A DNA stretch of 35,618 nucleotides from Mariprofundaceae bacterium (GTDB lineage Bacteria > Pseudomonadota > Zetaproteobacteria > Mariprofundales > Mariprofundaceae), in assembly GCA_027018935.1 (NCBI GenBank), contig JALUXZ010000225.1, positions 1 to 35,618 on the forward strand, given 5' to 3'. The notes beneath the pieces are model-generated. The model was not told the DNA's origin and ran no database searches. It worked only from the letters and a program-made list of their open reading frames with translations. The translations under genes were made by a program, and so were the position numbers. Shown one piece after another: positions 17,433 through 25,599 of the stretch; the first letter of the stretch is position 1, and each line of letters starts with the position of its first letter.

Positions 17433-18572
17433 TTGAATATTTTTGATGGTTCATCAACAAAGCGTAATGCTCAAGCGGCAGTGCTTGAGGCTAGCAAACA
17501 TTGGGATGATGATTTCTCACCCGATATATTGTTTGTTTTTCATTCCACAATACAAAACCCTCATGATATTGCATTGATTCTTGATAAGCGTTTTTCGAAG
17601 ACACTGATTGTCGGTTGCACAACTGCTGGAGAATGGCTCGCAAAACAACATAAAAACAATGAGCTTGTGCTTTTGGGCATAACAAGCCCTGATATTAAGT
17701 GGAGTATGAGTGTATTAGAGAATCTCTCATCCGACCCCGCTGATGGTGCTAAAGCAGTATGCACTGAATTGCTACAACAGCTTGGCATTAATTGGATGGA
17801 CTTGAATTCAAAAGAGCATTTTTGTTTGAGTTTTTTTGATGGCTTGAGCAAACGAGAAGAGCCCATCATTGCTGCTATGGCTTCGGAGCTGGGTAATATT
17901 CCATTGTTGGGTGGGTCTGCTGGTGATGACCTTAAATTTGAGAATACTTATGTCATTGCCAACGCCAAAGCCTACCAAAACGCAGCGATTTTTGTATTGG
18001 CGGAAAGCAAGTTGCCATTTAAGGCGGTGAAACATCAGCATTTTATTCCTGGTGATGTGGACACAATTATCACCAAGGCTGATGTATCTAAACGGATTGT
18101 TTATCATTTGGATGGCATGCCTGCGGCAGAGCGTTATGCTCAGTTACTTCATCGAAGTGTAGAAGATTTGAATACGCAAGTTTTCTCAGAACATCCTCTC
18201 ATTTACCAATATCAGCAAGAATGTTATGTACGCTCTATCAGTCAGCTAGGTGAAAACAATTCACTGATTTTTTACTGCGCTATTGAAGAAGGAATGATAC
18301 TAAACTTATGTTCACATCAGAATATGGTTCAACAATTCAACCATGCACTTCAGAAACTAAACAAACCCGCCAACAACATCGAACTGATTCTAATCTTCAA
18401 CTGTATTTTGCGGCAATTGGAATCTAAATCCACAGACTGCCTTCAAGGGATGGCCAGTGAAGTAGCCGCAATGAGCAAGCATGTGATTGGTTTTGATACC
18501 TATGGGGAGCAATGGCAAGGGTTGCATATCAATCAAACAATGGTTGCCTTGGCTATGTTTAATCATGGGTGA
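17433..18572 (+). CDS. FIST-domain sensory protein
   Basis: FIST domains are predicted small-ligand sensors found with signalling proteins. The 379-residue protein has the FIST N-terminal part (ILFVFHST, LIVGCTTAGEWL, NIPLLGGSAGDDL) to about residue 200 and the FIST C part (HLDGMPAAERYAQLL, LIFYCAIEEGMILNLC, ELILIFNCILR, HVIGFDTYGEQW) after that. There is no membrane segment. The TTG start is supported by GGAG seven bases upstream. The stop overlaps the next kinase start by eight bases (ATGGGTGA), so FIST and kinase are translationally coupled and probably form a two-protein sensor. The ligand is unknown; amino acids have been proposed for the family. Confidence 0.88.
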   Translation: MNIFDGSSTKRNAQAAVLEASKHWDDDFSPDILFVFHSTIQNPHDIALILDKRFSKTLIVGCTTAGEWLAKQHKNNELVLLGITSPDIKWSMSVLENLSSDPADGAKAVCTELLQQLGINWMDLNSKEHFCLSFFDGLSKREEPIIAAMASELGNIPLLGGSAGDDLKFENTYVIANAKAYQNAAIFVLAESKLPFKAVKHQHFIPGDVDTIITKADVSKRIVYHLDGMPAAERYAQLLHRSVEDLNTQVFSEHPLIYQYQQECYVRSISQLGENNSLIFYCAIEEGMILNLCSHQNMVQQFNHALQKLNKPANNIELILIFNCILRQLESKSTDCLQGMASEVAAMSKHVIGFDTYGEQWQGLHINQTMVALAMFNHG

Positions 18573-20682
18573 TAGCAAAGAAAAATTGCGCGTCCAATTG
18601 GCTGCTGCACAGGAAACGATTAAAGCATTAAGTAAGCGTATGCGCCAACTTGAAAATAGTAATGTGCAACTACCTTTTCAAAAACAATTACAATCCTATC
18701 AGCAGCGTATTGCTGAAAAATCTAATGCGTTGGAAGAAGCTAGAGTTTGGTCTGAGTTAATCGTGAAAGGTTCGATGGATGCCATAGTTCGGGTTGATCC
18801 AAACGGGACTATTCAATCATGGAACCCCATGGCTGAACAAATGTTTGGTTATAAAGAGTCTGAAATATTAGGGCGATTGCTTGAAGATATGCTTCTACCT
18901 AAGCGTTTACGCCATGCTCATTTAAAGAATTTTCAGCGCCATTTGAAACGCGGTAGGGGAGCATTAATGAATCTACGCATTGAAGGCGTAGCACAATGCA
19001 AAGATGGCTCAGAGATTCCTGTCGAATTTATTGCTTCAGTTGTTAAGCAAGGCGGCATCCTATCCTATACGATGGTTTTTCGGGATATTAGCGAGCGAAA
19101 AGCTGTAGAAAAGGCTCTGCAAGACTCTCATGATAATCTAGAAACGCTGGTGGAAGAGCGTACAGCCAAACTTCGAGATCTGGCAGCTATTATTGAAGTT
19201 TCTCTGAATTTAGTAGGTATCGCTGATGAGCAGGGCAATGTTCTTTATATTAACCCTGCTGGAAGAAAAATATTAGGATTAAGAAAAAATACACCTTTGG
19301 ATGGGATAAAAATTGGGCGTTTTTATAGCCCAGAAACAAACAAAACCCTTATCAACGATATACTGCCTGAAATTATAAACCATGGTGCTGTTGAAACAGA
19401 ATGTGATTTTCTTGATCAAGATTCAAACCCCGTTCCCATGGCTTGTACATTTATGGCTTTGCCTGATAAGCATGGAAACCCTATTCATCTGGCGGTGATT
19501 GCCCGTGATTTGCGCAATGAAATCGCCTTGCAGCAGCAAGTTGAACATGTCGATAGGCTAGAATCACTGGGCGTGTTGGCAGGTGGTATTGCACATGACT
19601 TTAATAATATTTTAACTGCTGTTATTGGTAATGTAGAGCTTGCTGTACGCAAGCTTGATCGTTCCTCGCCTGCAAAAGGGCACTTGGATGCTATCAAGCA
19701 GTCAAGTTTGCAAGCTGCTAACTTATGTAAGCAAATGCTAGCTTATTCGGGTAAGGGTTCATTTATTATTCAGCCACTTGATTTATCTCGTTTGGTTAGT
19801 GAAATAGTAACATTGTTAGAGGTATCAATAGACAAAAAAATCACCTTAACACTCGATTTACATCAATCATTACCAAATATTGATGCTGATATCACACAGA
19901 TACAGCAAATTATCATGAATTTAGTCATCAATGCCTCTGAAGCAATCAATAAAACTGCTGGTACGATTACAATTTCAACAGGTTTGATGCAAGTGGATGA
20001 CGTATATTTACAAAAATCTTTACATAAAGTTGGCTCTTCGGTTGGTAACTTTGTTTATATAAAGGTGTCAGATTCTGGTTGTGGTATGGATATAGAGACT
20101 CAAAAGAAAATTTTCGACCCTTTTTTTACCACTAAATTCACAGGGCGTGGCTTAGGCATGAGTGCTGTTCTTGGTATTGTTAATGGGCATAAAGGCATTC
20201 TAAATTTGCGTTCTGAACCTGATATAGGAACAACGTTTAAAATTGCTTTCCCAGCCTCTTCAATCAGTCATGCAATCTCTCTGGAGCCAAAGGATATAAA
20301 AGAACCTAAACACTGTTCAGGCATGATTTTGGTCATTGATGATGAAGAAAGTCTGCGCATGCTTACCTCTATATTACTCAAAAATATGGGCTACAGCGTC
20401 GTAACAGCTATTGATGGACAAGATGGGCTTGAAGTATTTCAGAAGCATCAGAAAGAGTTAACTGGGGTTATCCTTGATATGACCATGCCTCGTATGAATG
20501 GTGAAGATTGTTTTTGTGAATTGCAGAAAATTTCGCCCAATGTGCAAGTGATTCTGTCATCTGGTTATAGTAAAGAGGATGCAATGGCTGCTTTTCAAGG
20601 TAAAAGGCTAGCTGGTTTTATACAAAAGCCTTACCTAGCTTCTGACTTCCAGAAAGTTATTGCGGAATCCTTTGCTTCATAA
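18565..20682 (+). CDS. Hybrid sensor histidine kinase (PAS, PAS, HisKA, HATPase, REC)
   Basis: A 705-residue soluble hybrid kinase. An N-terminal coiled coil (about 5-55) precedes a PAS domain (MDAIVRVDPNGTIQSWNPMA), a linker coiled coil and a second PAS. Phospho-acceptor H344 is in GGIAHDFNNILTAV. The ATPase domain has the N box NLVINASEA, G1 DSGCGMD and G2 GRGLGMSA. The receiver has VIDDEES, phospho-acceptor D638 (ILDMTMPRMNG) and the Lys of IQKPY. I place the start at ATG 18565 rather than the upstream in-frame ATG at 18487, because the upstream codons lie entirely within the FIST gene and encode no recognisable sequence. It is the coupled partner of the FIST protein. No separate response regulator with an output domain is adjacent. 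Confidence 0.92.
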   Translation: MGDSKEKLRVQLAAAQETIKALSKRMRQLENSNVQLPFQKQLQSYQQRIAEKSNALEEARVWSELIVKGSMDAIVRVDPNGTIQSWNPMAEQMFGYKESEILGRLLEDMLLPKRLRHAHLKNFQRHLKRGRGALMNLRIEGVAQCKDGSEIPVEFIASVVKQGGILSYTMVFRDISERKAVEKALQDSHDNLETLVEERTAKLRDLAAIIEVSLNLVGIADEQGNVLYINPAGRKILGLRKNTPLDGIKIGRFYSPETNKTLINDILPEIINHGAVETECDFLDQDSNPVPMACTFMALPDKHGNPIHLAVIARDLRNEIALQQQVEHVDRLESLGVLAGGIAHDFNNILTAVIGNVELAVRKLDRSSPAKGHLDAIKQSSLQAANLCKQMLAYSGKGSFIIQPLDLSRLVSEIVTLLEVSIDKKITLTLDLHQSLPNIDADITQIQQIIMNLVINASEAINKTAGTITISTGLMQVDDVYLQKSLHKVGSSVGNFVYIKVSDSGCGMDIETQKKIFDPFFTTKFTGRGLGMSAVLGIVNGHKGILNLRSEPDIGTTFKIAFPASSISHAISLEPKDIKEPKHCSGMILVIDDEESLRMLTSILLKNMGYSVVTAIDGQDGLEVFQKHQKELTGVILDMTMPRMNGEDCFCELQKISPNVQVILSSGYSKEDAMAAFQGKRLAGFIQKPYLASDFQKVIAESFAS

Positions 20683-20710
20683 GCTGGGCTGCATGGATTC
20701 TGCGTATAAA

Positions 20711-20786
20711 TTAAAAAAAACGCATATATTTCAACAAAAATAATTGCTATGCACTCCATTGAATGCAAGCTTATAGAGTTGAAATG
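20711..20786. repeat. Left copy of an imperfect ~75-bp direct repeat
   Basis: This AT-rich segment matches 31167-31241 in the same orientation, with about eight mismatches and one single-base gap by hand alignment. The best-conserved blocks are CATATATTTCAACAAAAA and CCATTGAATGCAAGCTTAT. It lies directly after the hybrid kinase and just 3' of the DUF3467 gene stop. The two copies are about 10.5 kb apart and bracket mazG, the CRISPR array, the cas operon and the WYL gene. Confidence 0.8.
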
Positions 20787-20789
20787 ATT

Positions 20790-21095
20790 TTAATGGCGAA
20801 TAATATCAGATGGTGTTATAGGGTTTATAAGCGCAATTTCTCCAAAATTTGACTCATAATTGTTAATGTTTTCCTGTAATGCAGCAACAATACGCTTGGC
20901 GTGAGTAGGGGAGATAATAACCCGTGCATTCACAACAGCAGCTGGTTGTGATGCAAGAATAAAATCCAAAATAAACTCTTCCTGTGTATGCGTAGCAAAC
21001 ATCTGATTGGCATAAACACCACGCTGCACCTCAGGTGGAACCTGAATTTGTAGTTCTTGTGATGCGGGTTCTTGGCGATCTTTTTTATCTGTCAT
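20790..21095 (-). CDS. DUF3467-family small protein
   Basis: A 101-residue protein whose core (VQRGVYANQMFATHTQEEF, ILDFILASQPAAVVNARVI, SPTHAKRIVAALQENINNYE) matches my recollection of DUF3467, a conserved family of unknown function. The start at 21095 is chosen because GGAG lies seven bases upstream. The longer in-frame ORF beginning at 21140 would overlap mazG much more. It overlaps the end of mazG by 11 bases and is on the same strand, so the two are co-transcribed. No signal peptide or membrane segment is seen. No function is assigned. Confidence 0.75.
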   Translation of the reverse strand: MTDKKDRQEPASQELQIQVPPEVQRGVYANQMFATHTQEEFILDFILASQPAAVVNARVIISPTHAKRIVAALQENINNYESNFGEIALINPITPSDIIRH

Positions 21096-21891
21096 TTCTA
21101 CTCCGTAATTCATTTTTAGCATCTTCATAAAGCTTCTCAAGGGCGATGCTATCCATATCTTTTAACAAAAGGTTTTGTTTTTCGGAAAGATTTTCCATGC
21201 CACGAAAACGTTGGGCGAACTTGCGATTTGTACTCATCAAACATAGTTCAGCATCCAAACCAAGTTTTCGGGCAAGATTTACCAGGGTAAAAAACACATC
21301 ACCAAACTCATCTTCAAGGCGAGCTATTGGTGCATTAGATTGAATCTCAACTTCCAATTCATCCATTTCCTCACGCATTTTTTCCATCACATAGCTTGCT
21401 TTCACCCAATCAAAACCAATGCGTGCGGCACGGTCTTGTTGTTTCTGTGCATATTTAAGGGCAGGAAGTGGTGGAATGCCATCCATCAAGCTTTTACGCT
21501 CATGATGTTCACTATCTTTGAGTGACTCCCATTGTTCATTCAAATTAGATGGTCTGGCATCACCAAAGACATGCGGGTGCCTATAAATCATTTTTGCTAC
21601 CAAAGCCTCAACAATATCATCCCAGTTAAATTTTCCCTGTTCTTCTGCAATACATGCATAAAAAGAAACTTGCAGCAAAAGATCACCAAGCTCTTGAAGT
21701 AGGGGGTTCCAGTCGCCCTGCTTCGATGCAATATCAATGGCTTCTAAGACCTCATGTACTTCTTCAAGGGTATAACGCTTCAAGCTTTCAATGGTTTGTT
21801 CGCAATCCCATGAACACTCTTTACGTAATACTTTCATAAGTTTATCTAACTTATCGAAATTATTATCTATATGTATAATTCTATCTGGCAT
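21085..21891 (-). CDS. mazG: Nucleoside triphosphate pyrophosphohydrolase MazG
   Basis: Hydrolyses (d)NTPs to monophosphates and pyrophosphate; in E. coli it also lowers ppGpp and removes aberrant nucleotides. The protein has two MazG domains. The first has LRKECSWDCEQTIESLKRY, EEVHEVLEAI and ELGDLLLQVSFYA. The second has ARIGFDWVKASYV, EEMDELEVEI and DEFGDVFFTLVNLARKLG, with the E-E-x-x-E/D metal-binding pattern in both. With the start at 21891 (AAGGT seven bases upstream) it has 268 residues, normal for the long form. The ATG at 21909 has no ribosome site. It is co-transcribed with the DUF3467 gene. Confidence 0.93.
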   Translation of the reverse strand: MPDRIIHIDNNFDKLDKLMKVLRKECSWDCEQTIESLKRYTLEEVHEVLEAIDIASKQGDWNPLLQELGDLLLQVSFYACIAEEQGKFNWDDIVEALVAKMIYRHPHVFGDARPSNLNEQWESLKDSEHHERKSLMDGIPPLPALKYAQKQQDRAARIGFDWVKASYVMEKMREEMDELEVEIQSNAPIARLEDEFGDVFFTLVNLARKLGLDAELCLMSTNRKFAQRFRGMENLSEKQNLLLKDMDSIALEKLYEDAKNELRSRNDR

Positions 21892-21917
21892 TTTTAGACC
21901 TTTGGGCATTTAGCTGT

Positions 21918-21968
21918 ATATAAGCAAGTAACATATTCCTGTGAAACATATAAGCAAGTAACATATTC
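21918..21968. repeat. Two tandem copies of a 30-bp unit upstream of mazG
   Basis: A 21-bp core beginning ATATAAGCAAGTAACATA occurs at 21918-21938 and again at 21948-21968 in the same orientation, giving a 30-bp period. It sits 27 bp upstream of the mazG start, so it may be a pair of regulator sites or a replication-slippage duplication. From here to 22232 I see no credible gene, only AT-rich sequence. Confidence 0.7.
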
Positions 21969-22232
21969 TCTGTAGAGGGCTAACTATTTATAACATATAG
22001 GGTTTAACCATACTCTTCATTTCTACACTATTTTTATAACTTTACATAATATCCATTATGCGACATTATATATTTTAATTGAAACGGCGATACTCGCGCT
22101 AAATTTCTCGCGTAAATACTCATAATTTTTTCTCCATGCTTGAATTTTGCGTTTTATGCGCTGCATGTGGCGAAGTCTAAAAAGAGTTTAAAACACGCGC
22201 TTTTCCGTTATGACGTAACGTTAGATAACACC

Positions 22233-22260
22233 AAAAAAAAGCGGCAAAAAAAGCCGCTTT
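22233..22260 (-). terminator. Rho-independent terminator after the broken toxin gene
   Basis: On the minus strand AAAGCGGC and GCCGCTTT pair around a T7 loop and are followed by a T-run. It lies three bases after the stop of the RelE/ParE remnant. Confidence 0.8.
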
Positions 22261-22263
22261 CAT

Positions 22264-22495
22264 CTATAAACTGTCATATACTTTTTTTCTATGCCTTACC
22301 CTTAATACAATGACTTGCTTTCCATCGAAACTATAAACAATTCTATAGTCACCAACCCTTACACGGTACAAATCGCTAAACCCTTTCAACTTCTTATAGC
22401 CAACGGGAAAAGCTTTATTTTCTAACGCTTCCAGCTTTGCAAAGACCTTGTTTTGATAGTTCCTTTTCTGCTGACCTTACAATTTTTAAAGTCAT
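22264..22495 (-). pseudogene. RelE/ParE-type toxin, frameshifted remnant
   Basis: The start MTLKIVRSAEKE (from ATG 22495) reads into an early stop in its own frame. In the next frame, from 22458, the rest of a RelE/ParE toxin continues as YQNKVFAKLEALENKAF, then GYKKLKGFSDLYRVRVGDYR and VLRVRHRKKVYDSL up to the stop at 22264. The two parts join at GAA-C-TAT, one base out of frame, and the usual helix between them appears shortened. Both signs indicate an inactivated gene. No antitoxin is found upstream: that position is taken by a palindromic element and the CRISPR array. RelE-family toxins are mRNA interferases and ParE proteins act on gyrase; which this was cannot be told. Confidence 0.75.
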
Positions 22496-22502
22496 TTTTT
22501 AA

Positions 22503-22629
22503 AATCAATAGGGTCAGACTCGATTGATATTTAGTTGATCTTTTTGGAATCATTTCCCATTTATAGCTATATGATATTAAAGCAAAACAATCTAAATTCT
22601 AAAATCAATCGAGTCTGACCCCATTGATT
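22503..22629. repeat. 127-bp palindromic element with 26-bp inverted repeats
   Basis: Arms at 22503-22528 and 22604-22629 are reverse complements over 26 bp with one mismatch; each contains TCAGACTCGATTGAT or its complement. The 75-bp centre is AT-rich with no ORF. The shape suggests a REP/MITE-like element. It lies immediately upstream of the broken toxin and ends 15 bp from the distal end of the CRISPR array. Confidence 0.75.
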
Positions 22630-22644
22630 TGTTTCGCTTGGTAA

Positions 22645-22912
22645 TTTCTAAGCTGCCTGTGTGGCAGTGAACGATAAAGAGCTTAATGAGACATGCGAAT
22701 TTCTTTTCTAAGCTGCCTGTGTGGCAGTGAACTGCATACTGCGCTGGCAATTTTATTGTGTATGTTTCTAAGCTGCCTGTGTGGCAGTGAACTGATCTGC
22801 AAAGCCTGCGCCCATACACGTGAATTTCTAAGCTGCCTGTGTGGCAGTGAACTCGTTAATAACGAACTTGCAAATAATGGTGCTTTTCTAAGCTGCCTGT
22901 GTGGCAGTGAAC
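22645..22912 (-). CRISPR. CRISPR array, subtype I-F repeat, 5 repeats and 4 spacers
   Basis: Five identical 28-bp repeats begin at 22645, 22705, 22765, 22825 and 22885, separated by four 32-bp spacers (exact 60-bp period). In crRNA orientation (minus strand) the repeat starts GTTCACTGCC and ends GCAGCTTAGAAA. The stem CTGCC/GGCAG is the Cas6f (Csy4) hairpin. The orientation matches the cas operon, which ends 133 bp upstream, so the leader side is at 22912. None of the four spacers matched elsewhere in the window on reading. All repeats are intact, including the distal one. Confidence 0.98.
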
Positions 22913-23044
22913 CCCAACTATACAAATAGTTTGTCTTTATAAAACAAAAAGATGCCCCGCTTCTTCATGATTTACCCAATGAAAAAGTGGAGCATCCTAA
23001 CATGCTGATAATAAACAAGTTTTAAAGAGCGTTAAATTTATTGG
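22913..23044 (-). promoter_or_regulatory. CRISPR leader region between cas6f and the array
   Basis: This 132-bp AT-rich segment lies upstream of the first repeat in the transcribed direction. A strong terminator occupies its middle (22946-22996). Between that terminator and the array only about 33 bp remain, containing TATAGT just before the first repeat and TTGTTT 19 bp further upstream, a possible weak promoter. If used, transcription would begin inside the first repeat. Confidence 0.5.
22946..22996 (-). terminator. Rho-independent terminator at the end of the cas operon
   Basis: On the minus strand GATGCTCCACTT pairs with AAGCGGGGCATC (one G-U pair, one mismatch) across a loop of about 22 bases and is followed by TTTTTGTTTT. 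It lies 49 bp after the cas6f stop and would separate the cas mRNA from the CRISPR array. Confidence 0.75.
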
Positions 23045-23626
23045 TTAAAACCATGGAATACTTGCTGTTTTACTCAAACCAAACTGGTCAAACTCCCCTT
23101 CCGTACAACTCTCCAACAACTCGCCAAACTGAATAAACCTACGATGTTTATGCCCATTTGAGTTGCTTTGCAGCTCCAAATAAGGGTTATCCAGCCCTTG
23201 TGCGAACATCTTCGCCTTATATTGCTTTTTATAAGACTCGACTTCTTCCTTGGTTATTAAATCTCCATTGGCTTTTTGATATTTAACCCTCTTTTCAAGT
23301 TTAGCCAACGTCATGGTCGGTTGAACCCGTGAAACCGTCCGATAACCTTCCACTGTTTTAGGTACAGGTAAAATATCACTCACATCACAGTAACCCGACA
23401 AGCCACCCAACCAGTTCATCATTTGTAATTCTTTTAACCTATCACTACTCGCGTGAATACGAATCACCTCACCTAATTTCACACGATATTTTGGAAAACT
23501 GATGCCAATATCCGTAGCCTTTAAATCACATAAAGCTTTGTGAAATTTTGTGTAAACTTTATTAAGCAAAACATTTTCTCGCATTTCTGCATCAGGTTTA
23601 ATTCGAATATCCATATAATCATTCAT
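23045..23626 (-). CDS. cas6f: CRISPR endoribonuclease Cas6f (Csy4)
   Basis: Cuts the pre-crRNA at the base of the repeat hairpin and stays bound to the crRNA 3' end. The 193 residues align with Pseudomonas Csy4: YMDIRIKPD at the N-terminus, catalytic H29 (TKFHKAL, compare GKLHQAL), [15 protein letters not shown] around 98-102, [13 protein letters not shown] with S154 as the likely catalytic-serine equivalent, and the family C-terminus SIPWF. The region after SRVQ, which holds the arginine-rich helix in Csy4, has more Lys and Glu here. The start overlaps the cas5 stop by four bases (ATGA). A terminator and then the array follow. Confidence 0.95.
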   Translation of the reverse strand: MNDYMDIRIKPDAEMRENVLLNKVYTKFHKALCDLKATDIGISFPKYRVKLGEVIRIHASSDRLKELQMMNWLGGLSGYCDVSDILPVPKTVEGYRTVSRVQPTMTLAKLEKRVKYQKANGDLITKEEVESYKKQYKAKMFAQGLDNPYLELQSNSNGHKHRRFIQFGELLESCTEGEFDQFGLSKTASIPWF

Positions 23627-24642
23627 TTACGAATCTCCCTAGTGCTTATTGACGAAATATATGCCAAACCTTTCTTACCTAAATAAAAGCTAGATACGCC
23701 AGCATCCTCAATCATTCCTTTGATTTCGTTGGCTCTATCTCTGCTTATATCAAGATTGACTTCTAGCTGACCACTGGCTTTGGTCATCAAGTGCTTAGTT
23801 TTACCTTCACCCTTTATAAATTCTTCATGGATATAAGGGTTACCCCAAATCTTCTTTTTGTCACCTGTTGTAAAGCGATTCATAAAGTCTTTGGTTGTAA
23901 ACCCTCGCTTTGAAATACCACTTATACCACCTGCTTTTGTTTTCGCAGAACTCATGTCAAACTGACTTGAAAGCCTATCCAGTTGCAAATAAAGAGCTGA
24001 GCAATATAAGCTTATCGGCATCACGTTATTTTTTTTATTAAGGTATGCGATTCCTTCAAATACAGAATTTAATTTCAATACTGCTTCGCAGGCTAGCCCT
24101 TCATAGGGAACAGCTTTTTCTTTATTAAGAATTTCTAGCCGAGAAATGATTGAAATGGGATTTTTCTCAATCATTGTAGTTACTTTCTCACCATTGATAA
24201 TAAAGTGACAAAGCTGATCAAAACTAAGGGCGAGCACACCCCAAAACTCATCCGAATAATCTGACGAAAACATCAAGTCATTTGATTTAATTGCCCCTGT
24301 AAAAGCGTTTTGATCTGTACTTCCAGTCATATTCCGAATATACGTCATATCACTGGTTTCAATTGCCTTGTCCTGAAAAGACACGGCTATATCATCAATG
24401 TCCTTGAAATAGTATGTATCACATGCTCTTGCTTGATATAACTTGCGTTGATCGCCAATAACTCTATTCAGCAAGCCCATAACAGTATCAAGCGTCACCT
24501 CTCGCTTCATAAAGTTTTCAGCTTTTTTCAAATTAGTCATTGAACCAACAAATTTACGACCTTTCTTAGGTAGTGGTTCATTATTATCACCATCTAAAAA
24601 CGAATTTCGCCAAGAGGAATCATAATCTATGATAATTTTCAT
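23623..24642 (-). CDS. cas5fv: Cas5fv, subtype I-F2 (I-Fv) effector subunit
   Basis: A 339-residue protein opening [16 protein letters not shown], with [54 protein letters not shown] and [14 protein letters not shown]. It matches my recollection of Cas5fv from Shewanella putrefaciens CN-32, where this subunit caps the crRNA 5' end and carries an extra alpha-helical domain that replaces the missing large subunit in PAM recognition. It begins three bases after the cas7 stop and overlaps cas6f by four. It is not Csy2: the length and motifs differ and no Csy1 gene accompanies it. Confidence 0.88.
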   Translation of the reverse strand: MKIIIDYDSSWRNSFLDGDNNEPLPKKGRKFVGSMTNLKKAENFMKREVTLDTVMGLLNRVIGDQRKLYQARACDTYYFKDIDDIAVSFQDKAIETSDMTYIRNMTGSTDQNAFTGAIKSNDLMFSSDYSDEFWGVLALSFDQLCHFIINGEKVTTMIEKNPISIISRLEILNKEKAVPYEGLACEAVLKLNSVFEGIAYLNKKNNVMPISLYCSALYLQLDRLSSQFDMSSAKTKAGGISGISKRGFTTKDFMNRFTTGDKKKIWGNPYIHEEFIKGEGKTKHLMTKASGQLEVNLDISRDRANEIKGMIEDAGVSSFYLGKKGLAYISSISTREIRK

Positions 24643-24645
24643 GGC

Positions 24646-25599
24646 TTACTTCTCTTTAGAATAGAAATATACAGCATAATCACTATTGGGCTGCTCAGAT
24701 ATATCACCTTCACTGTGCTTGATACGCATCATCTTATGGCTATCATTATAATCAACTACAATTTCATCGACATACATATACGATTTTGCTTGGCGAATTG
24801 AAAGCTCATTGATCATGGTTAAGGTATGTTCAACCAATGATTGTACGGCATCATTGTTTAACAAAATACCCAGCTCTCCTTCTTCAAAAATCGTACCTCC
24901 ACGCACATAATTGGGATGAAAAATAGCTTGTGGGTTTAGCTCTGGATTTAATCCTTGAATAAACGCTTGCACAGCTTGCGCGACCTCTTCCCCCTGCCCT
25001 TCTTTGATAACCATTGCCGCTCGGTCAAACTTTTTATCCAATGAGATAAACTGCAATTGCTCGACACTTATTGAGCCATAAGATGTATATTTTGTATCGC
25101 CAAAAGTGGTTTTTGAGAAAAAAGATGAACTATCACGTTCTCCAGCTTGTCCAAACTGCTCAAAATTTCCATTCCCAAGTTCATCTACAAAATCTTCCAT
25201 CAACAGAGGGCTGGTTCGTTTATATTGACTAGAGGGTACAACATAACCGCGAATCAAACCTGTAATTGATGCTAAAACACCTTGAAGGCTCTTTTCTGCG
25301 GCATAATGTAAATCAAATGCTTGGTCTCTAAACAAATGATGTCGAATACAGTTTTGACTGATGTACAAAGGTGTTTTCTTAAAATCAATATCTGTTGCTT
25401 CTTTCTTGTATTTATACCCTGTTTCATCTTTCACTTTTCCAGTTAAATTCGTATATCCACGTAGCTTTGGCAATGTGTGATTATCAACTGTTTTACCACC
25501 ATCACCAGTCAATGTTGTCGGTCCATTCCAGTTTACCACGCCGTGCCCCAATGCCGTAATTTTGAAATCTACACTTTTAATGCCTGTTACTTTTTTCAT
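24646..25599 (-). CDS. cas7fv: Cas7fv, subtype I-F2 (I-Fv) backbone subunit
   Basis: A 317-residue protein that should polymerise along the crRNA spacer to form the surveillance-complex backbone. Segments include [118 protein letters not shown] and [17 protein letters not shown]. These agree with my memory of the S. putrefaciens I-Fv Cas7. The gene overlaps cas2-3 by four bases and is followed three bases later by cas5fv. Confidence 0.9.
   Translation of the reverse strand: MKKVTGIKSVDFKITALGHGVVNWNGPTTLTGDGGKTVDNHTLPKLRGYTNLTGKVKDETGYKYKKEATDIDFKKTPLYISQNCIRHHLFRDQAFDLHYAAEKSLQGVLASITGLIRGYVVPSSQYKRTSPLLMEDFVDELGNGNFEQFGQAGERDSSSFFSKTTFGDTKYTSYGSISVEQLQFISLDKKFDRAAMVIKEGQGEEVAQAVQAFIQGLNPELNPQAIFHPNYVRGGTIFEEGELGILLNNDAVQSLVEHTLTMINELSIRQAKSYMYVDEIVVDYNDSHKMMRIKHSEGDISEQPNSDYAVYFYSKEK

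Noticed and set aside
18487-18564. Longer N-terminus for the second hybrid kinase
   Set aside because: These codons lie wholly within the FIST gene; the ATG at 18565 gives the same eight-base overlap as the other sensor-kinase pair.
22003-22225. Possible integron attC site: GTTTAAC near 22003 and GTTAGAT near 22219, beside a toxin remnant
   Set aside because: The two core-like heptamers are over 200 bp apart, too far for a normal attC, and no imperfect palindrome with L sites was seen between them. No integrase is present.
22592-22929. Open reading frames of 75-80 codons across the CRISPR array on both strands
   Set aside because: They are periodic translations of the repeats with no ribosome sites.
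24646-25599. Reading this gene as csy3 of canonical subtype I-F
   Set aside because: Its motifs do not match the Csy3 opening I remember, and there is no csy1 or csy2 in the operon; it fits Cas7fv.
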